A model generated the notes under the pieces. The model did not search any database. It was not told the origin of the DNA and saw nothing but the letters and a program-made list of their open reading frames with translations. Of a stretch of DNA of 64,000 bases, positions 8,265 to 16,977 are shown piece by piece. The stretch is from positions 1-64,000 of the forward strand of contig CACMQQ010000005.1 of the NCBI GenBank assembly GCA_902615915.1. Reading direction: 5' to 3'. The stretch is from an uncultured Fidelibacterota bacterium. Its GTDB lineage: Bacteria > Fidelibacterota > Marinisomatia > Marinisomatales > TCS55. Within the stretch, counting starts at the first letter, position 1. Each line of letters begins with the position of its first letter. The position numbers and the translations under genes are program-made.

Positions 8265-9014
8265 ATGAAAAAAATACTATTCATAATATCTGTCATCATA
8301 TTATGCTCATTTACAGATAATGTGCTTTTTGGGCAAACACCTCTTCCTAAAATTACAATCGGTGTTGATGAAGCTCAAAACCCTCAAGATTTTGGCCTAA
8401 CGATTCAGATATTATTCTTAATCACAATTTTATCTTTAGCACCATCAATTCTGATCATGATGACATCTTTTACACGATTGCTTATTGTTTTTAATTTTAT
8501 ACGCTCAGCTTTGGCAACGCAGGCTGTTCCATCTAACCAAATCTTAATTGGTCTGTCTTTATTTATATCAGTTTTCATTATGAAGCCAGTATTTTTAGAA
8601 ATCAACGATACAGCTTTACAGCCATACTTAAATGAGCAGATTACTCAAGAGCAAGCTTTAGAAAATGCATCAGTTCCTATCAAATCTTTTATGCTTGATC
8701 ACACGAGAGAAAAAGATTTGGAATTGTTTATTGATCTGCAGGCAGATTCTGAACCATCTACCTTAAGTGAATTATCCATCTTTACTATAATTCCAGCCTT
8801 TATGATTAGTGAATTAAAAACAGCTTTTCAAATAGGATATTTGTTGTACCTGCCAATGCTTGCAATTGATATGATAGTAGCTAGCATATTGCTTTCAATG
8901 GGAATGATGATGCTTCCACCTGTTATGATATCTTTACCTTTTAAATTATTAATTTTTGTACTTGTCGATGGGTGGTACCTGATTGTAGAGTCAATGGTTA
9001 AGAGCTTTTCTTAA
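8265..9014 (+). CDS. fliP: Flagellar export gate protein FliP
   Basis: This 249-residue protein begins with a cleavable signal peptide whose likely cleavage leaves a Gln (NVLFG/QTPLP). Four membrane helices follow. The FliP signature is clear: PSILIMMTSFTRLLIVFNFI, RSALATQAVPSNQILIGLSL, and near the C terminus GMMMLPPVMISLPFKLLIF. Five FliP subunits form the core of the type III export gate with FliQ and FliR. It is separated from fliO by one base and overlaps fliQ by one base. Confidence 0.96.
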   Translation: MKKILFIISVIILCSFTDNVLFGQTPLPKITIGVDEAQNPQDFGLTIQILFLITILSLAPSILIMMTSFTRLLIVFNFIRSALATQAVPSNQILIGLSLFISVFIMKPVFLEINDTALQPYLNEQITQEQALENASVPIKSFMLDHTREKDLELFIDLQADSEPSTLSELSIFTIIPAFMISELKTAFQIGYLLYLPMLAIDMIVASILLSMGMMMLPPVMISLPFKLLIFVLVDGWYLIVESMVKSFS

Positions 9015-9277
9015 TGACAACTGATCTTGTAAGTTTTGTTAGTAGAGAAACTCTCTTTGTTGTTGCATATGTTTGTGCTCCAGTTCTAGGGATCGCTCTG
9101 CTTGTTGGTTTAGCTGTAGGTATTTTTCAGGCTATTACCTCAATTCAAGAGATGACCCTTACATTTATCCCAAAGATCTTAGCTGTTGGTATTGTTTTAT
9201 TAATTTTAACCAATTGGTTTTTAGACTTATTAGTCAATTATACAGAACTGATTTTTAGCGAAATAAGCAAAATGTAA
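9014..9277 (+). CDS. fliQ: Flagellar export gate protein FliQ
   Basis: This 87-residue protein has two membrane helices and the family signature GLAVGIFQAITSIQEMTLTF followed by IPKILAVGI. Length matches FliQ (89 in E. coli). It packs around the FliP-FliR core of the export gate. ATG overlaps the fliP stop by one base. Confidence 0.96.
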   Translation: MTTDLVSFVSRETLFVVAYVCAPVLGIALLVGLAVGIFQAITSIQEMTLTFIPKILAVGIVLLILTNWFLDLLVNYTELIFSEISKM

Positions 9278-9281
9278 TTAA

Positions 9282-10067
9282 ATGTTTGATCTCATTGATA
9301 ATATTGAAACAATTCTTCCAGTTTATCTCTTAGTTTTTATTCGATTGACAACAATGATGATTATAATGCCTATTTTCAGTCACGCTCTAATTAACAATAG
9401 ATTTCGAAGTTTGATAGCTTTCTCTTTTGCTCTTATTATAGGTTCTTCTTTATCAAATTCAACTGATTTAAACATTAATTCAATTTGGGAATTTGCACTT
9501 CTTGTTATCACCGAATCCTTACTTGGCTTCATACTGGGTTTTGGCACTAAGATTGTTTTTGAAGCATTCTCTGTAGCTGGATCAATGATTGGATTACAAA
9601 TGGGTATAGCATATGCAAACATTATAGATCCAACCACAAGACAGCAGGTGCCAATTGTAAGTCAATTTTTAATGTTATTGGCTATATTATTTTTGTTTGC
9701 AACTGATGGACATTTATTTTTAATTGAGACTATGGTTAGGCATTTCGAAATAATTCCATTGGGATTAAATCAATTATCAGATCAAACTGGACAAGCGATT
9801 ATTAGTGGTGGCTCTATGATGTTTTTAAAGGGTTTGCAATTTGCTGCACCCGCAATGATCATGCTTTTATTGATTGATACAGGAATTGGTTTTATGGCAA
9901 GAGTAATGCCTCAAATGAATATTTTTTTTGTTGCACTGCCTATTAAAATAGGTGTTGGAATTATAATGCTAATTTTTTCTGTTAACATTTTTCAATCCAT
10001 GTTTGATGTGATATTCAACGATTTAACTATAATAACAAATGAACTTATTTCAAGTTTTAGGATCTAG
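9282..10067 (+). CDS. fliR: Flagellar export gate protein FliR
   Basis: This 261-residue polytopic protein has about six hydrophobic segments. It has FliR hallmarks: VFIRLTTMMIIMPIFSH near the start, GFILGFGTKIVFEAFSVAGS in the middle, then IGLQMGIAYANIIDPTTRQQ. One FliR completes the FliP5-FliQ4-FliR1 export gate. Length is normal (E. coli 261). The gene is spaced four bases from each neighbour. Confidence 0.95.
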   Translation: MFDLIDNIETILPVYLLVFIRLTTMMIIMPIFSHALINNRFRSLIAFSFALIIGSSLSNSTDLNINSIWEFALLVITESLLGFILGFGTKIVFEAFSVAGSMIGLQMGIAYANIIDPTTRQQVPIVSQFLMLLAILFLFATDGHLFLIETMVRHFEIIPLGLNQLSDQTGQAIISGGSMMFLKGLQFAAPAMIMLLLIDTGIGFMARVMPQMNIFFVALPIKIGVGIIMLIFSVNIFQSMFDVIFNDLTIITNELISSFRI

Positions 10068-10071
10068 TTAA

Positions 10072-11142
10072 ATGGCTGAAGAGCAAGATAAAGGACAAAA
10101 AACAGAGAAGCCTACCCCGCGGAAAATACAAGAAGCAAGAAAGGAAGGCAATTATGCCAAAAGTACGGATGTTAACTCTGCAGCTGTTCTAATCTTTGGT
10201 ATACTTTCACTAGCTTTTTTTGGCTCCGGTTTATTGTCAGCAATCGCAGGTTTATTTAATTCTACTTATATGAATCTTCATTTGACAAATGTGTCTGCAG
10301 ATAATTATTCTTCTCAGGTAACATCTGGATTTATTAACTTTTTCTTCATGTTATTTCCTATTCTTCTAGTAGTAATGTTAGGAGGTCTCATAGCAAATTT
10401 TGGGCAAGCTGGTTTTTTAATTAGCTCCAAAGCATTACAACCAAAACTCTCTAAAATTAGCCCCCTCAAAGGCCTGAAGCGCATTTTTTCTATGCGTTCT
10501 ATTGTTGAGCTCATCAAAGGGATTTTAAAGATTTTAATTGTTGGAGGTATTGCTTATACAGTCATCCTCTCAACGGTAAATAGCTTGGACAATTTAATAT
10601 TGTTGTTACCTCAATCCATTGTCAGTTTTTTTGGCGAGGTAATGCTTAAAATCACTCTTAGAATCGTAGTTTTTCTAAGTTTTGTTGCAATAGCGGATTA
10701 TGCGTGGCAACGATACGATCATCAGAAGAAACTAATGATGACCAAACAAGAAATAAAAGATGAACAAAAGAGATATGAGGGTAATCCTGAAATTAAATCA
10801 CGTATTAAATCAGTCCAGCAAAGTCTCAGTAGAAATCGTATGATTCAAGAAGTACCTGATGCAACTGTAGTGGTAACCAATCCTACTCACATAGCTGTTG
10901 CTTTAAAATACGAGCAAGGAAGTAAAGATTCTGCACCAAAAATTGTAGCGATGGGACAAAGAAAGATAGCTGAAAGAATAAGAGAAGTTGCTAGAGAAGC
11001 AGGTGTCCCAATAATTCAAAATAAGCCCTTGGCACGAAATTTGTTTAATTCTTTGAAGGTAGGCATGGAAATACCAGCGATTTTCTATCAAGCAGTTGCA
11101 GAAATTTTAGCGAAAGTTTTTACAATGAAAAAGAAAAGATAA
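10072..11142 (+). CDS. flhB: Flagellar export switch protein FlhB
   Basis: This 356-residue protein has the family N terminus (KTEKPTPRKIQEARKEGNYA), four membrane helices to about residue 210, then the cytoplasmic domain. The autocleavage motif NPTH falls at residues 270-273, almost exactly as in E. coli, followed by IAVALKYEQG. Cleavage between Asn and Pro underlies the switch from hook to filament export controlled by FliK. All key residues are intact. Confidence 0.97.
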   Translation: MAEEQDKGQKTEKPTPRKIQEARKEGNYAKSTDVNSAAVLIFGILSLAFFGSGLLSAIAGLFNSTYMNLHLTNVSADNYSSQVTSGFINFFFMLFPILLVVMLGGLIANFGQAGFLISSKALQPKLSKISPLKGLKRIFSMRSIVELIKGILKILIVGGIAYTVILSTVNSLDNLILLLPQSIVSFFGEVMLKITLRIVVFLSFVAIADYAWQRYDHQKKLMMTKQEIKDEQKRYEGNPEIKSRIKSVQQSLSRNRMIQEVPDATVVVTNPTHIAVALKYEQGSKDSAPKIVAMGQRKIAERIREVAREAGVPIIQNKPLARNLFNSLKVGMEIPAIFYQAVAEILAKVFTMKKKR

Positions 11143-11151
11143 TAATATTAA

Positions 11152-13221
11152 ATGGCACAGAACGAAAAACCATTATTAAATAACCCTCTCAACAATACTA
11201 GCAATATCATTGTTGCTGCTATTGTAATGATGATCATTGGCATCATGATCCTTCCTATGCCAACCTTCCTAATGGATGTTTTTCTTGTTATGAACATAAC
11301 GGGAGCGTTAGTTATTCTTTTTGTTTCTATGTATGTGAATAAACCTCTTCAATTCTCAGTATTCCCAAGCGTTCTTCTTATCATAACCCTTTTTAGGTTG
11401 TCATTAAATGTTGGAACCACCAGACTAATCTTAGGAAAAGGTTATGCTGGTGAAATCATTGAATCATTCGGTAGTTTTGTAGCAGGTGGTAATTATGTGG
11501 TTGGTATTGTAATATTTTTAGTTTTAGTATTGATTAACTTTGTTGTTATTACTAAGGGTGCCGGAAGAATTGCAGAAGTTTCAGCAAGGTTTACCTTAGA
11601 TGCTATGCCTGGAAAACAGATGGCGATTGATGCAGACCTTAATGCAGGGCTTATTGATGATGTAGAAGCCAAAGAAAGAAGGGAAATTATTTCCCAAGAA
11701 GCCAGCTTCCACGGCGCAATGGATGGAGCAAGTAAATTTGTCAGAGGGGATGCTGTAGCAGGCTTGATCATGACAGGCATTAACATTGTTGGCGGACTAC
11801 TCATTGGTGTAGCGCAGATGGGGATGACATTTTCAGCCGCAGCACAAAAATTTACTCTTTTAACTATTGGTGATGGTTTAGTTGCTCAATTACCAGCGCT
11901 CATTATTTCAACTGCTGCTGGTATCATTGTCACTAGAGCAACAGGTGATTCAGATTTTGGCGAAGACATACGTTCCCAGATATCCAATCAACCCAGAGCA
12001 GTTATAGTATCTTCGGGCGTGCTAGGAATATTGGGCTTAGTACCAGGCTTACCTTTTTTACCATTTGCTATTATGGCTACAATTGTTGCTGTTGGTGGAT
12101 TCCTATCTCAAAATGCTATAACAAAGAAAATAGAACTTGATAGTCAAGAAGATGCAGAAGAAGTGGAGGTTGAGGATGAAAAAATTGAAAGCTTTTTACA
12201 TCCAGATCCTTTCGAAATTGAGATCGGTTATGGATTGATACCTTTGGTGGATGCAAGTCAAGGAGGAAATTTACTTGATCGTATTTCAACGATTAGAAAA
12301 AGCCTTGCTATTGAACTTGGAATGTTAATACCTCCGATTAGAATAAGGGACAATATTCAACTTGATTCAAAAAAATATATATTCAAGATACATGGGATTG
12401 AAATAGTGAGCGGTGATGTAATGCTCGACTATTATATGGTTTTAAACCCAGATCCTGATTCAAATATCACAGGTGTTGATACGATAGAACCAACATTTGG
12501 CTTGCCTGCAAAATGGTGCACAGAAGAGCAAAAAGAAATTGCTGAAGCTTCTGGTTATACTACAGTTGAACCTCCTGCGGTAATTGCAACACATCTTATG
12601 GAAGTTCTTAGAACGCATGCTTATAAATTGTTAGATAGGCAAGAAACCCAAAAAATCCTTGATCATCTAAAAGAAACCCATGCTGCGGTAGTAGATGATC
12701 TTATTCCTGATATTCTACCATTAGGCACCGTCAATCAAGTATTAAAAAATCTTTTAAAAGAAGGCATACCTATTAGAAATATTGTCATGATTTTAGAGAC
12801 ACTTGCTGATAATTCAGCAATAACTAAAGATCCTGAGATCCTTACGGAATATGTAAGAATGGCATTATCAGCTACGATCACCGAATCATTCAAAAACGAC
12901 AATGACGAAGTATTTGTATCTACTTTAGATCCATCGTTAGAGGATCATATTTCTAATTTGATGAAAGAAGGTGGGCTAAGTCAGCAAAATTTAGGATTTG
13001 CTCCCAATCAAGTTGAGAAATTATTTAAATCCATAAGCGAAAATGTAGGTGACATGGTTGGTAATGGTGCAAAGCCAACATTATTGGTATCTCCTCAAAT
13101 TCGCAAACAACTGAAAAAGTTTGTTGAACCGGTAATGCCTGAACTCTCTGTATTATCTTATTCTGAATTAAACCCAGATACCAACTTAAGATCAGTTGGT
13201 TCAGTGCAGTTTCCTAACTAG
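11152..13221 (+). CDS. flhA: Flagellar export protein FlhA
   Basis: This 689-residue protein has about eight membrane helices in the first ~330 residues, with the FHIPEP family signature region containing TKGAGRIAEVSARFTLDAMP and GKQMAIDADLNAGLIDDVEA. A cytoplasmic domain with LIPPIRIRDN and a flexible C terminus follow. It forms the nonameric ring that docks substrate-chaperone complexes and couples proton motive force to export. Length equals typical FlhA (~690). It is separated from flhF by two bases. Confidence 0.97.
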   Translation: MAQNEKPLLNNPLNNTSNIIVAAIVMMIIGIMILPMPTFLMDVFLVMNITGALVILFVSMYVNKPLQFSVFPSVLLIITLFRLSLNVGTTRLILGKGYAGEIIESFGSFVAGGNYVVGIVIFLVLVLINFVVITKGAGRIAEVSARFTLDAMPGKQMAIDADLNAGLIDDVEAKERREIISQEASFHGAMDGASKFVRGDAVAGLIMTGINIVGGLLIGVAQMGMTFSAAAQKFTLLTIGDGLVAQLPALIISTAAGIIVTRATGDSDFGEDIRSQISNQPRAVIVSSGVLGILGLVPGLPFLPFAIMATIVAVGGFLSQNAITKKIELDSQEDAEEVEVEDEKIESFLHPDPFEIEIGYGLIPLVDASQGGNLLDRISTIRKSLAIELGMLIPPIRIRDNIQLDSKKYIFKIHGIEIVSGDVMLDYYMVLNPDPDSNITGVDTIEPTFGLPAKWCTEEQKEIAEASGYTTVEPPAVIATHLMEVLRTHAYKLLDRQETQKILDHLKETHAAVVDDLIPDILPLGTVNQVLKNLLKEGIPIRNIVMILETLADNSAITKDPEILTEYVRMALSATITESFKNDNDEVFVSTLDPSLEDHISNLMKEGGLSQQNLGFAPNQVEKLFKSISENVGDMVGNGAKPTLLVSPQIRKQLKKFVEPVMPELSVLSYSELNPDTNLRSVGSVQFPN

Positions 13222-13223
13222 AA

Positions 13224-14378
13224 ATGCAGAAAAAAGTGATTAGAGCAAAAAGAAAAGAAGATGCAATAAAGCTTGCTCAAAATACTTTAGGTAATGACAT
13301 TGTCATTCTAGATTCAAAATTAGTTCAGAGTGAAAAAAACCCAAATGAAAAATTATACGAAGTAACAGTTGGTCAAAATGCAAATTCGAATGCAATTGAA
13401 AACCTTCAAAGGACAATCCAAACCTACAATAAAAGCGGTAAACCAAAATCATTCGACAGCATATTAAGTAGTGCAAAGAAAAACATTCCTGATAATCAAG
13501 ATATGGCTTTAACTAACAGATTAACGGATGATATCAAGTTTTTGCGTGATGAATTAAGCGAAATGAACAAAAGATTTAGAAGGATAGCTTTGCCTGACTT
13601 TCCTGACAATTTTTCTTTAGTTCATGAAAAATTAAGATCTTTAGGCTTTACAGTTGAGCATTCTGAAAGCCTAGTAAGGAAAAGCTATATTAAACTTGCT
13701 GATAAAAGAGATGTATCTGAAAATGAGATACTAAATGTTATCAAGAAAGATATAGCAGCATTATGCAAACCAGAAAAGCTCAAAAAAAAGAAACAAAGAT
13801 TAGTATTATTTCTTGGAGGAACAGGATGTGGTAAGACATCTATGATTCTCAAGATGGCGGCAAGTGAGAAGTTCTATGGAAAACAAAATGTAGGTATTAT
13901 TTCTACAGACAGTTTTAAGTCTGGTGGCTATTATCCAATAGAATCTTTCTCAAAGATCAGCGGCATTGAATCCAGACTAGCAGAAACCGCTGGAAAACTT
14001 CCACTGATAATGGAAGATTTTTCAGATAAAGATGTCATATTGGTTGATACTCCAGGTAGGGGCATGAACTTTAAAAACAAGGTATCTGAGATTCAAAAAA
14101 TAATCGATTTGCTGAAACCTGATGAAAAAATCTTAGTTCTACCGGCAAACCAAGATGTCGATGATCTATTTTTTCAATCTGTGATTACTCGGTTACACGG
14201 TATCACATCATTATGTATTACTAAATTAGATGAAACAGTCAAGCCTGGCAAAATTGCATCTGTTATGAATGAAATAAATGTTCCAGTTAAAGCCTTATCG
14301 AATGGTCAAGGCATCCCCAAGGATATTATGTTGGGTGATTCAAGTAACGTTTTAAAATCAATATTTGATAATAATTAA
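13224..14378 (+). CDS. flhF: Flagellar SRP-like GTPase FlhF
   Basis: This 384-residue protein has a basic N-terminal B domain (KVIRAKRKEDAIKLAQNTLG), a helical N domain, then an SRP-type G domain. The P-loop GGTGCGKTS lies around residues 198-206, DTPGRG around 274, and TKLDE around 332. FlhF positions and counts flagella at the pole by recruiting FliF. SRP GTPases usually have GNNGxGKTT in the P-loop and DTAGR in G3; here they read GGTGCGKTS and DTPGR, as FlhF proteins often do. With flhG next to it, a polar flagellum is likely. Confidence 0.93.
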   Translation: MQKKVIRAKRKEDAIKLAQNTLGNDIVILDSKLVQSEKNPNEKLYEVTVGQNANSNAIENLQRTIQTYNKSGKPKSFDSILSSAKKNIPDNQDMALTNRLTDDIKFLRDELSEMNKRFRRIALPDFPDNFSLVHEKLRSLGFTVEHSESLVRKSYIKLADKRDVSENEILNVIKKDIAALCKPEKLKKKKQRLVLFLGGTGCGKTSMILKMAASEKFYGKQNVGIISTDSFKSGGYYPIESFSKISGIESRLAETAGKLPLIMEDFSDKDVILVDTPGRGMNFKNKVSEIQKIIDLLKPDEKILVLPANQDVDDLFFQSVITRLHGITSLCITKLDETVKPGKIASVMNEINVPVKALSNGQGIPKDIMLGDSSNVLKSIFDNN

Positions 14379-14380
14379 TT

Positions 14381-15238
14381 ATGAATAACAATTCAATATT
14401 CAAGAAATCTTTGATTGGCAATGGCCCTGAAATTTATGCAGTTACCAGCGGAAAAGGCGGGGTAGGTAAAACTAGTCTATCTGTTAATTTATCGATTTTA
14501 GCATCTCAATTAAATAAAAAGGTTCTTTTGGTAGATGCAGATATACACCTTGGAAATGTTGATCTTTTATTGGGTATTCAACCAAAGTACACCATTGCAG
14601 ATGTCCTAAGTGATAAGGTTGAATTAAAAGATATTATTGAAAAAGGACCTGCTAATCTTGATATCTTGCCGGCTGCAAGCGCTGTGGACAACCTGCTTGC
14701 TTCAGAAGACAAGGCCTTAAATAAAATTAGAAATTCATTTTCTCAGATTGAAAAAGAATATGATATGATTTTTATAGACACTGCAGCAGGTATTCATAAC
14801 ACGGTTATGTCATTTGTGTTAGGTGCAGATAAAATCATATTGGTTGTTACTCCTGACCCATCATCCATTGCAGATGGCTATGGAATGATAAAAATTATTA
14901 AAAATAATAAAATAGAAGCTCCTGTTATTATGATATCAAATAGCGTTGAGTCTGATGAATCGGGTTGGTCATTATTTAAGAAAATGAACTTGATGGTTCA
15001 AAGATTTCTATCTTCTGAGATTGTTTGGGGCGGCTCATTGCTTAAAGATGAAGAATACGCGAGCGCAGTGAGAAAAAGATCTCCTTTGGCTATTGATAGC
15101 CCTCAATCATCATCTATTAGTCATATGAAAGTTATTTTAAGACATATTCTTGAACTTAAAACCGATTCTTTAACAAATAAAAATTCTAATTTATTTGATA
15201 GATTTATGCAAAACAGACATTTTGAGATAGGAGCTTAA
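14381..15238 (+). CDS. flhG: Flagellar number regulator FlhG (FleN), MinD-like ATPase
   Basis: This 285-residue ParA/MinD-type ATPase has a deviant Walker A (SGKGGVGKTSLSVNLS, residues ~23-38), VDADIHLGNVDLLLG and a Walker-B-like IDTAAG. FlhG stimulates FlhF GTPase and limits flagellar number. The N terminus (MNNNSIFKKSLIGNG) lacks the DQAxxLR motif by which many FlhG proteins activate FlhF. A C-terminal amphipathic membrane-targeting helix is plausible but not certain. Confidence 0.9.
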   Translation: MNNNSIFKKSLIGNGPEIYAVTSGKGGVGKTSLSVNLSILASQLNKKVLLVDADIHLGNVDLLLGIQPKYTIADVLSDKVELKDIIEKGPANLDILPAASAVDNLLASEDKALNKIRNSFSQIEKEYDMIFIDTAAGIHNTVMSFVLGADKIILVVTPDPSSIADGYGMIKIIKNNKIEAPVIMISNSVESDESGWSLFKKMNLMVQRFLSSEIVWGGSLLKDEEYASAVRKRSPLAIDSPQSSSISHMKVILRHILELKTDSLTNKNSNLFDRFMQNRHFEIGA

Positions 15239-15439
15239 ATGGGAAAAATACCTTACTTATCTGCTGGTTTTTTGGCATCAGTCACACTATTGGTTAATCT
15301 TGTTATGCAGAACAATTCACTTAGTTTTTCACTGTTTAGAGCTGCTTTTGTTATGTTAGGTGTGTTATTTATTTTTTTTAGTGCTGGATTATTCATGCGA
15401 TGGGGAGCCTATCTTATGTTTCCTAGAAAGAAAGACTAA
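15239..15439 (+). CDS. Small membrane protein between flhG and fliA
   Basis: This 66-residue protein has two likely membrane segments (about residues 8-24 and 34-54) and a short positively charged C terminus (FPRKKD). I do not recognise a family. Its ATG follows the flhG stop immediately, and the fliA GTG is 7 bases after its stop, so it is certainly part of the transcript. A role linked to flagellar placement or to FliA is suggested only by location. Confidence 0.7.
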   Translation: MGKIPYLSAGFLASVTLLVNLVMQNNSLSFSLFRAAFVMLGVLFIFFSAGLFMRWGAYLMFPRKKD

Positions 15440-15446
15440 ATAAAGA

Positions 15447-16250
15447 GTGTCTATAAATAATAAAAAGAAAGAAGATGGGCAAAAAATGGTTATGGATTAT
15501 TTTAATGATCCATCCAATGAAAACAAAGAAAAGGTTGTGCTTGCTTTTCTTCCTTTAGTGAATCACGTGATAAATAAAATACCTATCGATTCTTACCAAA
15601 ATATCCTAACCAAGGAAGATCTATTTCAAAATGGTGTAATGGGTTTGTTATCTTCGCTTGATAAATATGATCCAGAATTAAATACTGCATTTAAATCTTA
15701 TTGCTACACCAGGGTGCACGGAAGCATCATCGATGCAATCAGAAAAAATAATACCATTTCACGAGATCAGATAAAAAAATATAAAACTATTGACCGGTCA
15801 AGAGATGCTCTATCTAAGAAGCTATACCGCGAACCATCAGTGAATGAGATTGCTAATGATATCGGAACTTCAGTTAGCGATGTGAGCCAAGCAATTAATA
15901 ATTACGAGCTCAATTCTAATATTTCTCTTGATTCTCCCATTGCATCTAGCACTGATGAAGATGCTCTATCCTATCATGAGATGCTACCATCGAAAGATGA
16001 CTCCCCAGAAATAAAACTAGACAAGAAAGAGCAAAAGTCAATTTTAAAAAATTCTATTGAAGATCTTCCAGAAAAACAAAGATTAGTATTAGCTCTTTAT
16101 TACTATGAAGAATTAAAGATATCTGAAATTGGATCTATACTTAATGTATCTGACGGAAGGGTTTCTCAGATTCTTAAAAGCACATTAGAATTATTAAAAT
16201 CAAAACTAAGCTCATTGAAAACAAACAAAAATAATTTTTCTATTGTCTAG
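15447..16250 (+). CDS. fliA: Flagellar sigma factor FliA (sigma-28)
   Basis: This 267-residue sigma factor has region 2 (LTKEDLFQNGVMGLLSSLDK, then SYCYTRVHGSIIDAIRK) and region 3 (RDALSKKLYREPSVNEIAND). Region 4 has a helix-turn-helix (LPEKQRLVLALYYYEELKIS, then EIGSILNVSDGRVSQILKS). Length and spacing fit FliA/SigD. It directs late flagellar genes (flagellin, often motility and chemotaxis genes). The GTG start has no evident ribosome binding site. No flgM anti-sigma gene is visible in the window. Confidence 0.93.
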   Translation: MSINNKKKEDGQKMVMDYFNDPSNENKEKVVLAFLPLVNHVINKIPIDSYQNILTKEDLFQNGVMGLLSSLDKYDPELNTAFKSYCYTRVHGSIIDAIRKNNTISRDQIKKYKTIDRSRDALSKKLYREPSVNEIANDIGTSVSDVSQAINNYELNSNISLDSPIASSTDEDALSYHEMLPSKDDSPEIKLDKKEQKSILKNSIEDLPEKQRLVLALYYYEELKISEIGSILNVSDGRVSQILKSTLELLKSKLSSLKTNKNNFSIV

Positions 16251-16977
16251 ATTTTTAATAAATCTTTTATTTTTCTCATTCTTGACTTCACAAGAGAATT
16301 CTTCATTATATCAATTTTTTACTATAAAAGAGGCAAATTTAAATTTAAAAGAAGTAGGTATAGAAACGCCAGCAGGGAGAAAGATAAAATCTATAATTGA
16401 CGAAGCATATAGAATTAGCGGAACAAAGACAGCGCGGGGCTGGCTAATTGATTCAGTTTCCTTTCAAAAAAGGGATGAAGCAATTCGCCTTTTAACATTT
16501 AAAGAAAGTATAAGAAATTCACCAACTAGAATAGAATCTATTAAAGAAACTAAAGAGTCCGATGCAGCACTTATTAGCAATTGGGAGAAATCTATACAAT
16601 TTAAAACCTATAGAATTGTTAGTATTATTTTTATGTCTCTAATCATTTTATTAGCACTTATATCTTTTCTTTATGGATCCGTGTTGTTAATGAAAAAATA
16701 TTTTTCAACAAGCTTTAACCAGAACCTATTTATTTTTATTGAATCAAAAATCAATTCCTTTACTTCAAAATTTTTAATAAAAGATAAATCGAATTCAGAA
16801 AATATATCAGATGATAAAGAGATAGATGATGATAAAATTTTATCATTTGAAAAAGAACTCGAAGCTTTTTCAACAATGTCTAAAGATGAGAAATTAGATT
16901 TTATAATGAAAGATCAAGATCTCTCCTACGATCAAGCAGTTATGTATCTTGATTATAAGATGTATAAAGATGAATGA
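16243..16977 (+). CDS. Unknown single-pass membrane protein after fliA
   Basis: This 244-residue protein starts at TTG, overlapping fliA by 8 bases. A signal peptide (ending about FLTS/QENSS) precedes a ~100-residue polar exported part. One membrane helix lies at ~125-147 (TYRIVSIIFMSLIILLALIS), then a ~95-residue acidic cytoplasmic tail ending in a helical hairpin (KDQDLSYDQAVMYLDYKMY). I recognise no named domain. In Bacillus the gene after sigD is swrB, also a single-pass protein with a cytoplasmic tail, but this is a positional comparison only. The downstream kinase gene overlaps its end by 8 bases. Confidence 0.75.
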   Translation: MSRFLINLLFFSFLTSQENSSLYQFFTIKEANLNLKEVGIETPAGRKIKSIIDEAYRISGTKTARGWLIDSVSFQKRDEAIRLLTFKESIRNSPTRIESIKETKESDAALISNWEKSIQFKTYRIVSIIFMSLIILLALISFLYGSVLLMKKYFSTSFNQNLFIFIESKINSFTSKFLIKDKSNSENISDDKEIDDDKILSFEKELEAFSTMSKDEKLDFIMKDQDLSYDQAVMYLDYKMYKDE

